NCBI GenBank assembly: GCA_963965975.1
Contig: OZ014412.1
Coordinates: forward strand, 10,893,849 to 10,957,848
Direction of reading: 5' to 3'
Length of the DNA: 64,000 bases
Origin: Xestospongia bergquistia
Taxonomy: Eukaryota; Porifera; Demospongiae; Haplosclerida; Petrosiidae
Below are positions 1 through 12,810 of this stretch, one piece after another; position 1 is the stretch's first letter, and each line of letters opens with the position of its first letter. The notes below the pieces were generated by a model. That model was not told the origin of the DNA and ran no database searches. It saw nothing but the letters and a program-made list of their open reading frames with translations. Made by a program: the position numbers and the translations under genes.

Positions 1-629
1 GGAATATCATGTCATATCATGCCATTATTATGATATGTATTAGGAGAAACCAAACATAGACTGGAAAAATAAACCTTAGCCGATTCTATCTGCAAGAATT
101 CATACCATTATAAAAGCAAACCTCAAAACTAAGATCAAGATTGAGCCAGGAAACGAAGTGACTAATGGGACCATTAAGAAAGAAAATGGGTTCATATTCT
201 TGTAATTTTTATAATGAATCTCCAACTTATTTTCAACAATTTGGTACCACATAATTTGAAAATTTTCCCTGCATTTATTAAGTTTGTAATATGATCCCAC
301 CCTCTAAACCTATTATTATCTATACACAACAAAGTATGGGTTCTTACTGTTCGTATAGTCACTTTCTAATTCTTATCTCAAAAATTACTAATCTAGACAT
401 TTTAATTTATGAAGAAGGCATTCAAATGACTGCTAAGCGTCTGACTTAACAATATACTATTAATAAAAACTTATAACAACTGCATTACAATACTAAGTAT
501 CTAAAGTAACTTAGAAATACTTAATCACTTTATTAATACTATCATAATAACCACAATAATAGCTAGTATAGTATAACTCTATAGCAAACAGTTAACATCG
601 AATATACAAAGTCTAATTAGTGTTTAATA

Positions 630-760
630 TACACAAACACACACTAAAGGTGTAGTTAACAACATTACCATCAATGGCTATAGTTTCTCCTCCACATCCT
701 CATTTGAATCATGTACTGAGACAACACTACTATAGACAGCATTTTAAACAATAATAGTCA
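630..760. repeat. Conserved spacer module, first of six copies
   Basis: A block of about 120 bases containing TAAAGGTGTAGTTAACAACA and then a TTTCTCCTCCACATCCTCAT stretch recurs near 4920-5045, 8690-8815, 10110-10245, 13510-13635 and 19470-19590. It lies 3' of gene copies A-D and 3' of both NuSAP-like tails. It is better preserved than the surrounding spacer. No open frame is maintained across copies, so I treat it as non-coding; its role is unknown. The rest of bases 1-1790 is array spacer without a gene. Confidence 0.75.
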
Positions 761-1807
761 TAGACCAATTCATTAAATAAATAGAAAAGTTTAAATGAAT
801 ATATTGTTAGGTTTTATTGAAAATTAAACAAGTTATATATACATTAACATGGTCATGATCATCTTTGAAGTCAACTTTAACTTTGGAATGATTTTTTAGT
901 GGAGAAATATCATTGGCATATACTTATACCATATTGGAAAACATTCAACAGACTTCTCAAGTTGTTTATGTGTGTGAGACTATATGAACCGACTGAACAA
1001 GTCATGATCTATAATGACATTCCCAGTTGACATGGTTATATTATATAGTTATATTATATTGGAAAACATCTGACAGACTTCTAAAGTTATGTGAGTAAGA
1101 GACTATATGAAACAACTCAACAAGTCAAGATGTATAATGACATTCCCAGTAATTGACATAGTTTTAGGGAAAATTTTAAACCATATCACATTTAGACATG
1201 AGCAAGTCAATGCATGGACCTGTTTTGTGACCATTGTTAACATGACTTCTTAAATTCTTTTAATTTCACCATTTCTACTGCTGATCCACATGTATATTGC
1301 ATAATGGGTCAGCAGAAAATTCTTTTCTTGAAGTCATCCAGGTCTCCTTATTATGGAGTTCACTAACTGATTAATTGTTGTTGTTTTGTTTTGAGTATGT
1401 ACTATCTAGCTACTATGCATTAATAAAACATGACTCTAGCAGTATAGCATTAGCAGAAAGCATGACTAGCTTATTATACTTTTTAAATTATAACTAGATC
1501 TTGAGCTCTTTGAATAGGGTTGGTTGGAGTTAACATGTCATATTAGCAGCTGCATGTACGAATAGACACCAATTTGACATGTCATCCATATTATATATAA
1601 ATTGACATATTAACATTATAAACATGTACACACATCAACTACCAAAGAATAGTTTTAAGCATTACAATTGTGGTTTATGTGAATTTAGCCAAAATCAACT
1701 GTTAGTATTATGTTCATTTATAGATATAATTTAAGAATACTTATATTAAGTCAAGAATGTTAGTCTTATTATTATTCTGATCAACGTGCTCTTTTAATTT
1801 TTGATTG

Positions 1808-1960
1808 TCATTTAAAGGTCTTCAGAACATGCTGATCAACAGACTTAGCAAGCAGATTCTTACAGTCAGCTCAAATGGACTACCATAAAGTCACATAATT
1901 ACACATACATTAACAACCAATTTAATATGCCTTCATCTTTACCAGTTGAACCTGATCAAC
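1808..1960 (-). pseudogene. Relic of the last exon of the array gene
   Basis: On the minus strand this stretch resembles exon 11 of the array gene, ending in the same TTTAAATGA stop, and the short exon-10 end seen in copies C and D. No other exon is present between it and copy A. It is decayed and is the leftmost recognisable trace of the gene family here. Confidence 0.55.
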
Positions 1961-2033
1961 ATAGTGACTATACTCTCAGAGTGCTTAATCTAATTACCAC
2001 ATTGTTCATATAATTTACTGGAATTTAATACTA

Positions 2034-2052
2034 TATATATGTATGTACATAC

Positions 2053-2084
<32 letters not shown>
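2034..2084. repeat. ACAT/AT microsatellite
   Basis: Run of ACAT units passing into an AT dinucleotide run, in the spacer 3' of copy A. The matching spacer 3' of copy E has a pure AT run at about 16535-16566. Confidence 0.9.
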
Positions 2085-2262
2085 CCCTAAACCATTAACC
2101 TTAAACATTAGATCCCAAATTTCACATTCCAAATCAATTATTAGTATTGTGTTAATTGTTAACTAATAGGTATAATTCAAGAATACTTATATTAAGTCAA
2201 GAATATCAATCTTATTATTATGCTAGTCAAGGTGCTCCTTTCATTCCTGGTATTCCTGCTTA

Positions 2263-4026
2263 TCATTTAAAAGTCTTCAGAACAAGTTGAGCTACAGATT
2301 TAACAAACAGATTCTTACTGGTACGTAGTTGCTCCTTAGCCTTAGCTTGAACTACAGTAAAGTCACATAATAACATATACATTAACTACAAATTTAATAT
2401 ACCTCTGTTCACATAATCTGGACTAGGTGGCAGACCACAATTTCCAAAAGCAATGATAGTTTCTCTCTTGGCTTGACAGCTTGGACGTTTGAGAGACCTT
2501 GATAAAATTTGAGGGATACCTGGGACACCTAAAAATGAAATGAATTGCATTAGGCAATAATTTGTGAATAAAAGAAATAGTACCTGCAGAAAATGTGGCT
2601 GTTATAGGAGTATTGATGGCCTTATTAGCAGTTCTTAATGTTGTAAGAGCCTCTGACATGAACTGTCTTTCCTTTGATGTTGGTTTAAACTACAATGTTA
2701 TACATGAATATATTGGTATGGTCAAGAGCTATTAACCTGGTCTGGAATCCCTTGTTGATGATAATATATATGTGTACTTCGTATATACATAACTCCTGTT
2801 ATTAACAGTGTAGACTATATAATTATATTGTTATCAGATTAATTACTTACCATAACCAACAAAATGTCTCTGAGCAGCTCCATTAGAGATCACAACCCCA
2901 ATGATTTCATCATACACATGAAGTGTAGGAGTTCTTTTAGTTATTAATGTCCTATCCTATAGTATTATACATAACACAAGTCTTATATATCTACATATAT
3001 ACCCCTTTCTTCACAGTGACAATATTGTTTCTATAATATACTTTAGCTCCAACAGGTACCACAAATTTAGTCCTATCTGGGCCATGTCTAAATCTTTCAC
3101 CAAATATCTCAATCTAATATTTAAAAATTTATAAATGTCTAAATTTTATCTCTTACATTACTGCTTCTGCTTTCTTCTCTCTTTGTTACACCACCTGTAG
3201 AAAACATGTCAGAAGAAGGAACACATCTGGAATAAAAAATTCACATTGCTACATTATAACATGTATATCTTCTCTAACCTAACTGTAAAGTCATAACCAC
3301 AGCCATGACAACATTGACTACTTGTGAATGAGATCTGGAGTGATCCAATGATTGATTCAAAGTTTTTGCAATTTTGGTTAGTTCCACATAGTGAAATTTC
3401 TCCAATTTGATCATTCTTCAATCTCACCTCATCAAGACATTCACCTATTATTATTATAACACAATATATAAGATGTTTGACTGGATTATCACATTTTACC
3501 AGAAGAACTTTTGGGCAGATCCAGACCAGTACAATAAAATTGTATGGTTTGTTTCTCTTGACATTGGATGTTATGAACACAAAACTGTTGAGCTGGATAA
3601 CATCTGAAATAAATTATAAGGTATAAAACAATGTATTGCAACATTGTACTCAACTGTTTAAGATTAAAATGATTAGGATCCCTAATGTAGCAGTTCTTTG
3701 AACCATCTGATTCAGTATCACAATCAATGTTAGTGGCCACACCATTTTCTGGAAATTCACATATTGGAAGACTCTTCTTAACTTTGAAATTGTAGCCCAG
3801 ACAAACTTCTTTACTAAAATGCAGAACCAACTCATAGTTGTTATAATGATCATTATCAATCTTACTTTTTTCCATCTACTAACCCAATAATACCCTGATC
3901 ATTTGCAAAACTTTCAGCACAGTCTGCTAAGTTCTTGTCTTCTGGTCCACTAGAGCCACAAGAACATTTTTGAGAATTAGTTTTAATAACTCCATAAAAC
4001 AGAAATAAATAAAGAGAAATCTTCAT
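2263..4026 (-). CDS. Secreted CUB-like family protein, copy A (intact, 418 aa)
   Basis: Eleven exons (3866-4026, 3655-3813, 3500-3603, 3279-3444, 3157-3226, 3003-3113, 2851-2956, 2737-2795, 2584-2689, 2403-2528, 2263-2351) total 1257 bases in one frame with GT/AG introns of about 40-110 bases. Residues 1-18 are a signal peptide (MKISLYLFLFYGVIKTNS). A cysteine-rich part follows; exons 3-4 look like a CUB domain (ECLDEVRLKND, EISLCGT, SLQISFTSSQ, GYDFTVR). Exon 5 is basic with KREESR, a possible protease site. The C-terminal half, exons 6-11, I do not recognise; it contains VPVGAKVYYRNNIVTVK and HFVGYGVMYIRST. Probably extracellular; function unknown. The start is the ATG 3' of a small 5'UTR intron and is conserved in B, C and E. 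The CUB call is inference from the motif pattern. Confidence 0.8.
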
Positions 4027-4027
4027 T

Positions 4028-4330
4028 CTGATTAGAAAAAATGATTCATTCATTTAATTAGTAAACTTACAAAATACCTTAACTTTAGAGATGAGTTAGC
4101 AGTGACAAATAACAACTGTTGTGTTTCATTAGAAATATGATCTCTGTGAAATCCTTTTCATTGACTGACTTATATACAAACTTTGACTTTCCCTTATATT
4201 ATACTGTAAGAATAACACTCCTATTTCTTAAAGTGGGAAGTGTGTTGACTGATAAATCAATTAGGTGACAGGATATATATCCACTTAATCCTACAATCAA
4301 GTGGGTGATGTAACAAACTGGATTTGAAAA
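4028..4330 (-). promoter_or_regulatory. Promoter and 5'UTR of copy A
   Basis: Minus-strand TATATAAG at 4169-4176 lies 150 bases before the ATG. A non-coding leader exon ends at 4078, followed by a 50-base intron (4028-4077) whose acceptor abuts the start codon. An upstream block around 4245-4320, containing TGATAAATCAATTAGGTGAC on the plus strand, is conserved at the same place in B, C and E. The spacer from 4330 to 6000 is array repeat without a gene. Confidence 0.6.
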
Positions 4331-6008
4331 ATTTGGTCTAGTTACTCCCACAAAGGCACCTCCTATTATGACTATTGATAGAATATGTCATAAACATCAT
4401 TCAAATGTTAATATTACTGCTGTATTTATTACTGTTTAATAAGACTGAACTTATAAATAAATAAATATATGACTGTATAATGTAATATTAGATACATTTC
4501 TTAGGTTACTGTTGCTAGTCTTGTATTCAGACTATATACGTCCTGGCAATCTATTTGAGTTTAGTTAACATTGTCTTGAAGTAATTATTTCTTTAGAAGT
4601 CCATTCAGCTGGAGATTCTTGTAATTTTTATAATGAATCTCCAAGTTAATTTGGTACCATATAATTTGAAAATTTTCCCTGTAATAATTAAGTATGTAAT
4701 ATGATACCGATACCATCCTCTAAACCTGTCATTAAGCATCTGACATAATAATATACTATTAATAAAAACTTATAACGAATGCATTACACTAAAAGTACAA
4801 AAGTTAACTTAGTAAATACTTAACAACTTCATGAATATTATCATGATAACCACAATCTATAATAATATACTACAAGTATATAGCAAACAGTTAAAAATGA
4901 AAATTCAAAGTTTAATTGATGTTTAACATACACAAGCACACACTAAAGGTGTAGTTAACAACATTAACATCAATGGCTCTAGTTCTCCTCCACATCCTCA
5001 TTTAAATCATGTGCTAATGCAACACTACTATATACAGCATTTTAAACAATATTAGTCATATACTAACCCATTAAATAAATAGAAAAGCCTTAGATAAATA
5101 TATATATATCGCTTAAGTTTTTATAGAAAATTTAACAAGTTATATTCATTTATCAATACTTATAATCAAACTGGAAGTCAACTTCAACTTTATAATGAAT
5201 AATTAAGTGGAGAGATACCGTTGGTATATAATTATATTATATTGGAAAACATCCAAAAGACTTCCCATGTTGTGTGTGTGAGAGACTATATGAAACAACT
5301 TAACAAGTGAAGATCTGTACTGACATCTCCAGTTGACATAGTTTTAGGAAAAATTGTGAACCATTTTGTATTTAGATAGGTCTAGTCAATACATGGACCT
5401 GTTTTATGACTATTATTATCATAACTTCTTTTATTCTTTCAATTATACCAGTTATATAATGCATTGTGGGCCAGCAGACAATTCTTTTCTTGAAATCATT
5501 ACTGATGGATTTACTTTAATTGTAGAGTTGTGTTTTTCTTTTCAATATATATTATCTATTATGTATAAGCAGATAGAAAGCATGACAATAGCTACCACAA
5601 ATGTTTTTATATGATTTATATTAGAAGATATTGATTACTTTGTGTTGGATGGAGTCAACAGATCAACAAAGTGACTGTACTCCCAGAATGCTTAATTTAA
5701 CTACAATGTTGTTCATATAATTTAATGAGAATTTAATACTATAATCCCGAATCCCTAAACCTTAAACAATGGGACCTAAATTTCATATTACAGCATGACC
5801 TTCTATTACTAGCACTCTAGACGCTTCTTTATCTTTATTATAACTTGATATGACATTATAAACATGTACATATATCAACTATCAAAGAATAATATTAAGC
5901 ATTAATTGTGATTCTATGAAGGTAGTCAAAATCAATTATTACTATTGTATTAAGTTCTACGTATAATACAACAATATTTATATTAAGTCAAGAATATTAA
6001 TCTTATTA

Positions 6009-7804
6009 TTATCCTGATCGAGGTGCCCCTTTTATTCCTGGTGTTCCTGTTTGTTGTTTAAAAGTCTTTAGAACAAGCCGAGCTACAGATTTAACAAGAA
6101 AGTTCTTGCTAGTACGTAGTTGTTTCAAAGCTTCAGCTCGAACTACAAGTAAAGTCATATAATGACATATACATTAACTAATATTTAAATATACCTGTCT
6201 TAGGATCAGGTAGTTCTCGCGGAACCTTACAAGTTCCTTTAGCAACAATAGTTTCTCCTTTGCCTTGACATTCTGGACCGTTGCGAGATCCTGATAAAAA
6301 TGAAGGGACACCTGAAAATGAAAAGAATTGCATAAGGCAATAATGTCTAAATGAAAAATAGTACCTGCAGAAAGTGTGGCTATTATAGGAGTATTGACAG
6401 CCTTAGTACCAGTTCTTCTTAATGTTGTAAGAGCCTTTGACATGTACTCCCTTTCCTTTAATGTTGGTTTAAACTATGGTGTTACACATAAATATATTAG
6501 AAAGGTCAAGAGCTATTAACCTGGTCTGGAATCCCTTGTTGATGATAATATATATATGTACTTTGTATATACATAACTCCTGTTATTAACAGTATAAACT
6601 ATATAATTATATTGTTATCAGATTAATTACTTACCATAACCAACAAAATGTCTCTGAGCAGTTCCTCTAGAGATCACAAGACCAAAGATTTTATCATATA
6701 CACGAAGAGTAGTAGTTCTTTTCCTCATTAATGTCTTATACTGGAAATACTTCACATAACAAAAGGTTTATACATCTAGATACATACCCCTTCCTTCACA
6801 GTGACAATATTGTTTCTATAATATACTTTAGCTCCAACAGGTACCACACATTCAGTCTTTCCTTGAGAACATCTAAATCTTTTATCTAATATCTCAATCT
6901 AATATTTAAAAAATTATAAATGTCTAAATTTTATCTCTTACTGCTTCTGCTTTCTTCTCTCTTTTTTACACCACCTGCTGAAAATATGTCAGAAGAAGGC
7001 ACACATCTAAAAGAATATTTCACATTGCTACATTATAACATGTATGTCTTCTCTAACCTAACTGTAAAGTCATAACCACAGCCATGACAACATTGACTAC
7101 TTGTGAAAGAGATCTGGAGTGATCTAATGATTGATTCGAAGTCTTTACAATCTTGGGTTGCAGTTCCACATAGTGAAATTTCTCCAATTTGATCATTCTT
7201 CAATCTCACCTCATCAAGACATTCACCTATTATTATAACACTATAAAAAAATGTTTGACTGGATTATCACATTTTACCAGAAGAGCTTTTGGGCAGATCC
7301 ATACCAGTACAATGAAACTGTAGGATTTGTCCCTTTTGACATTGAATATTATGAACACAAAACTGTTGAGCTGGATAACATCTGAATTAAATTATAAGGT
7401 ATAAAACAATTTATTGCAACATTTTACTCAACCTATTAAGATCAGAATGATTAGGATCCTTGATAATACAGTTCTTAGAACCATCTGATTCAGTATTACA
7501 ATCAATGTTAGTGGCTATAGCATTTTTTGGAAATTTACATATTGGAAGACCATTCTCAACTTTATATTTGTAGCTCAGGCAAATTTCTTTACTGAAATAC
7601 AGAACCAACTCATAATTGTTATAATGATGATTATCATACTCACCTTCTTCTCTTTACCTGTCCAGTGATACCTTGTTCATTTGCAAAACTTTCAGCACAG
7701 TCTGCTAAGTTCTTGTCTTGTGGTCCACTAGAGCCACAAGTACACTCTTGAGAATTAGTTTTAATAACTCCATAAAACAAAAACAAACAAAGAAAAATCT
7801 TCAT
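6009..7804 (-). pseudogene. Secreted CUB-like family gene, copy B (one damaged splice junction)
   Basis: All eleven exons seen in copy A are recognisable, from signal peptide MKIFLCLFLFYGVIKTNS to a longer C-terminus ending in GAPRSG. The CUB-like part has ECLDEVRLKNDQIGEISLCG and CCHGCGYDFTVR. At the exon 5/intron boundary near 6945-6950 about five bases present in A, C and E are missing. The only GT donor left shifts the reading frame before exon 6, and I found no alternative site that restores it. Either copy B is a recent pseudogene or it makes a shortened protein ending shortly after the CUB-like half. All other exons stay open, so the damage looks young. An assembly error is also possible. 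Confidence 0.7.
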
Positions 7805-7949
7805 GCTGAATTAGAAAAAATAAGAAACTTATAATTATAAAACTTCCAAAATACCTTAACTTTGGAGATGAGTTAGCAGAGACAGAGAGATAACTACTGT
7901 TGTGTTTGATTAGAAAAATAATCTCTGCAAGATCTTTTTCACAGACTGG

Positions 7950-8105
7950 CTTATATACAAAGGTTGACTTTCACTAAACATTATGCTATAAGAATAACAC
8001 TCCCATTATCAAAACTTACTGAAAGTGGGATGTATTTTGACTGATAAATCAATTAGGTGACAGGAATGTCCATTTAATGCTACAATCTAGTGGGTGATCA
8101 AACAA
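7950..8105 (-). promoter_or_regulatory. Promoter of copy B
   Basis: Minus-strand TATATAAG at 7950-7957, 153 bases before the ATG, with the same conserved upstream block at about 8035-8105. The following spacer to 8940 is array repeat without a gene. Confidence 0.55.
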
Positions 8106-8944
8106 ACTGGATTTCAAAGTTTGGACTAATTACTCCCACAAAGGCACCCCCTATCATGACTATTGATTGTATATCATAAACATCATTCAAATGTTAATAT
8201 TATATATACTTATTAGTATTTATTAACATAAACTGTCAACATTAAAGAATGATTGGATAAGGAAATATTCGACATTTTTTATAGGCAGCTACAAGTCTTG
8301 TACATATCTAGATGGAATGCCTCTTGGCAATCCATCTGGGTACAATACTCCATATGTCCTATGTAATATGATATTGGTCCCGCCTTCTAAAATTAAACAT
8401 TAACTATATACAACAAAGTATGGATTCTCACTGGACACTATTCACTTGATAATTTTTGTTACAACATTTAGTATGATAAGTACAAAACGTTAACTGTGTT
8501 ATTTTAAATTTGCATATACAAATAATTCATCTAAAATATTATAGACATGAATTTATATGATGTGTAGAATATTTAGTAAATATTAATTACTAACTTCATG
8601 AATATAATTATAATAACCACAATCTATAATAGTATACTATAACTCTATAGCAAACAGCTAAAAATGAATTTACAAAATCACATCATAATTTAACATACAC
8701 AAACACACACTAAAGGTGTAGTTAACAACATTACCATCAATGACTATAGTTTTCTTTTCCACATCCTCATTTAAGTCATCTATTGTGAAAACATTACTAT
8801 ATATAGCACTTTAAACAATATTAGTCATATATCAGCCCATTACATAACAAGAAAGGTTTTACATGTATCTATAAAGTTTATAAAAAAATGTAACAAAACA
8901 GTATTCTTTAAATTAACATTAACATCCATGATTCTGTAATTCAG

Positions 8945-9752
8945 TTATGGTCTAAAGGGTGGTTTGGTACCTATAAAAACGAAAAAGGAGTATTAACTGT
9001 ACAATGGAATACTTATTGGTCAATAGACACTCTATTAATAAAATATTGAAAACATTACTAAACAATATATGATCAGCTCACTATGTTCAAATGGTAGAAC
9101 TCATGTGTATACTTTAACACTTAAATATAAATAATAGCATATTAATCTACACACACACACACACACACACATTTTAGTACTGTTAATAAATAAAACATTA
9201 CTATTAATACAAACCTTTATAAGGTGTAACTTCAGGCTTTACAGGCATTTTCTTCTTGACAGATGACAAGGTTAGTTTTGAAGACACCTTGTCTAAAACA
9301 GAATTATTATTTGTTATTATTACTGACTATTAGTACTTAGTATGTATTAAGGTACATCTGTCTATCTATTCATCTATTTATTCATCCATCCATCCATTTG
9401 ACAAGTCAGATACTTACTATTAGTGGTCTTTGTCTTTATCTCATGGCTCTGAGGTTGAACCTATACGATATGTATATCAAAGTACATATACTAACATCAT
9501 ATAGTTATTATATTAATAAATGTTATAGTAATCTACAGTAGATATTCTTATGTTATATAATGTAATTCAATCTACTAAATAGAGCTAAAACAGACCTTGA
9601 CTTTCTTTGATTTTTGTTCATTAGATGTGTTTTCTGGTCTCAGTCTTTTGCGTCTTTCAGTTATACCACTGATCGATAGCTTATCCTATAACACAATGTA
9701 ATATTGTATGATGTAATACTGTATGATATTGACACTGACTTGTTGAATTGCT
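8945..9752 (-). pseudogene. Relic of the last four exons of the NuSAP-like gene
   Basis: Minus-strand exons matching exons 9-12 of the gene at 19,723-25,022: ITERRKRLRPENTSNEQK, VQPQSHEIKTKTT, SSVKKKMPVKPEVTPYK and the ending GTKPPFRP. Introns and microsatellites (AC run at 9149-9170, CATC run near 9380) are also shared. Similarity stops at about 9750, at a point matching about 20,534 in the parent, right at the end of parental exon 8. It has no start or upstream exons and was copied passively with gene copy B. Its frames are still open, which suggests a fairly recent duplication. The stretch 9760-10,950 is array spacer without a gene. Confidence 0.85.
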
Positions 9753-10959
9753 GGACCCTCCCACACATATTGGTGAAATGACTAATAGATGGTTGTAATA
9801 AGCTCATAATAGAAATTGATCAAATATTGTTTTCATTTCTTCTTTATTCTTTTGTAGCCAATAATATTTCAGAAACCAAGGTGCACTAGATGATGAACTA
9901 CATGTATATATATGCTTTTGTATCTCAACACTTTAGAAACAAAACTATTGATTTCAATAAAAACTAGCGAATTGCCTATAGAACTAGCCCATTTGATTTT
10001 GGCATAACCTATTATAGACATTTTAATCATAACAAGTATTATTTCAAGTATATAGTATACTATAACTCTATAGCAAACAGTTAAAAAAGAATACACAAAA
10101 TCACATCATAATTTAACATACACAAACACTAAAGGTGTAGTTAACAACATTACCATCAATGGGTATAGTTTCTCCTCCACATCCTCATTTAAATCATGTA
10201 TTTGAATCATGTACTGAGACAACACTACTACAGACAGCACTTTAAATAATAATAGTGATACACCAAATAGAAAAGTTTAAATGAATATATTTTAGGTTTT
10301 ATGAAAAGTTTAACAAGCTATGTATACATTAACATCCTCATGACCATGTTTGAATTTTTGCAATGAATTTTTGCAATGAATTTTAAATAAAGAAATATCA
10401 TTGGTATACACTTACAACATAATTATTGGAAAGCATTCAACAGACGTCTCAAGTTGTGTGCATGAGAGACTATATGAAACAACTCAACAAGTGACCATGC
10501 ATAATGACATTCCTAGTAATTGACATAGTTTTAAGAAAAATTGCAAACCATATCCCATTTAGGTTTGAGCGAGTCAACACATGGACCTGTTTTGTGACCA
10601 TTGTTACCATGACTTCTTAAAATCTTTTAATTTCACCAGATCTCTTGCTGATCCAAATCTATAATACATAGTGGGTCAGCAGACACTTCTTTTCTTGAAA
10701 TCATCCGGGTCTCCTTATCATGGAGTTAATTAACTGATTTATTGTTGTAGTTTTGTTTTGAATATATACTATATCTAGCTACTATGTATTAATAAAAAAC
10801 ATGACTCTAGCAGTATAGTATTAGCAGAGAGCATGACTAGCTTATGAAATCAACTGTTAGCACTGTGCTAACTTATAGATATATTTCAAGAATAATTATA
10901 TTAAGTCAAGAATGTTAGTCTTGTTATCCTAATCAAGGTGCTCCTTTCATTCCCAATTG

Positions 10960-12513
10960 TTATTTAAAAGTCAGAACATGGTGAGCAACAGATTTAACAA
11001 ACAGATTCTTACTGGTACGTAGTTGCTCCTTAGCTTTAGCTCGAACTACAGTAAAGTCATATAATAACATATACATTAACCAATTAAATTATACTTTCAT
11101 CTTTATCAATTAGCCCTGTAGCAGTTCTTAATGTTGTAAGAACCTCTGACATGTACTGTCTTTCCTTTGATGTTGGTTTAAACTACAGTGCTATACATGA
11201 ATATATTGGTAAAGTTAAGAGCTATTAACCTGATCTGGAATCCCTTGTTGATGATAATATATATATGTATTTCGTATATACATAACTCCTGTTATTAACA
11301 TAGTAAACTGTATAATTATATTGTTATCAGATTAATTACTTACCATAACCAACAAAATGTCTCTGAGCAGTTCCATTAAAGATCAAAACACCAAAGATTT
11401 CATCATAAACATGAAGTGTAGTAGTTCTTTTAGTTATTAATGTCCTATACTATAGTATTATACATAACATAAGTCTTATACATCTATATACATACCCCTT
11501 TCTTCACAGTGACAATATTGTTTCTATAATATACTTTAGCTCCAACAGGTACCTCACATTCAGTCTTTCCTTGAGAACATCTAAATCTTTTATCTAATAT
11601 CTCAATCTATTATTTAACAAATAATAATTGTCTATGTTTTTAATCTCTTACATTGTTGCTTTTGCCTACTTCTCTTTTTTTTACACCACCTGCTGAAAAA
11701 ATGTCAGAAGAAGGCACACATCTGAAAGAAAAGTCATATTTCTACATTATAATATATGTGTCTCTCTAACCTAATTGTAAAGTCATAACCATAGCCATGA
11801 CAATGTTGACTACTTGTGAAAGAGATCTGGAGTGATCCAATGATTGATTCAAAGTTTTTGCAATTTTGGTTAGTTCCACATAGTGAAATTTCTCCAATAT
11901 GATCATTCTTCAATCTCACCTCATCAAGACATTCACCTATTATTATATCACTATATAAAAGACGTTTGACTGGATTGTCACATTTTACCAGAAGAGCTTT
12001 TGGGCAGATCCATACCAGTACAATGAAACTGTAGGATTTGTCCCTTTTGACATTGAATATTATGAACACAAAACTGTTGAGCTGGATAACATCTGAATTA
12101 AATTATAAGGTATAAAACAATATTTCAACATTTTACTCAACTTTTTTAGATCAGAATGATTAGGATCCTTGATAATACAGTTCTTTGAACCATCTGATTC
12201 AGTATTACAATCAATGTTAGTGGCTATGGCATTTTTTGGAAATTTACATATTGGAAGACCATTCTTAGTTTTAACTTTGTACCTCAGGCAAACTTCTTTA
12301 CTAAAATACAGAACCAACTCATAATTGTAATAATGATCACTATCAAACTTACCTTTTTCCCTCTACTAACCCAATAATACCCTGATATTTTGCAAAACTT
12401 TCAGCACAGTCTGCTAAATTCTTGTCTTCTGGTCTACTAGAGCCACAAGAACACTCTTGAGAATTAGTTTTAATAACTCCATAAAACAAAAACAAACAAA
12501 GAAAAATCTTCAT
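10960..12513 (-). CDS. Secreted CUB-like family protein, copy C (short C-terminus)
   Basis: Same order of exons as copy A, with signal peptide MKIFLCLFLFYGVIKTNS and CUB-like motifs EISLCGTNQNCKNFES and GYGYDFTIR. Exons 1-8 are open with good splice sites. The region of exons 9 and 10 is altered: the 3' half of exon 9, the intron and the 5' part of exon 10 are missing, so exon 9 runs into what was the end of exon 10 (LRTATGLIDKDE) and then splices to the final exon (LFVKSVAHHVLTFK, stop). The product would be roughly 40 residues shorter than A. Copy D has the same internal loss. The donor after KDE is not strongly supported, so the exact junction is uncertain. Confidence 0.7.
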
Positions 12514-12660
12514 GGCTGAACTACAAAAAATTATAAAATTATTTAATTAGTAAATTTACAAATACCTTAACTTTAGAGATGAGTTAGCAGTGACAGATAA
12601 GTACTGTTGTGTTTCAGTAGAAAAAAAAAACTCTGTGCAAACGTTTTTACTACTGACTGG

Positions 12661-12810
12661 CTTATATACAAACTTTGATTTCACTAAACAATATAATGTA
12701 GGAATAGCACTCCCACTACTGATAGTGGGAAGTGTATTGACTGATAAATCAATTAGGTGACAGGATATGTCCATTTAATCCTACAATCTAGTGAGTGGTG
12801 GGGATTTGAA
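12661..12810 (-). promoter_or_regulatory. Promoter of copy C
   Basis: Minus-strand TATATAAG at 12661-12668, 155 bases before the ATG, with the conserved upstream block at 12735-12800. The stretch 12,810-14,390 is array spacer with one copy of the conserved module. Confidence 0.55.

Noticed and set aside
2034-2084. ACAT/AT run considered as CRISPR-like or telomeric repeat
   Set aside because: It is a simple microsatellite without spacers or the TTAGGG pattern.
3407-3607. Plus-strand frame across copy A exons 3-4
   Set aside because: It overlaps well-supported minus-strand exons and crosses their intron; no counterpart is kept in other copies.
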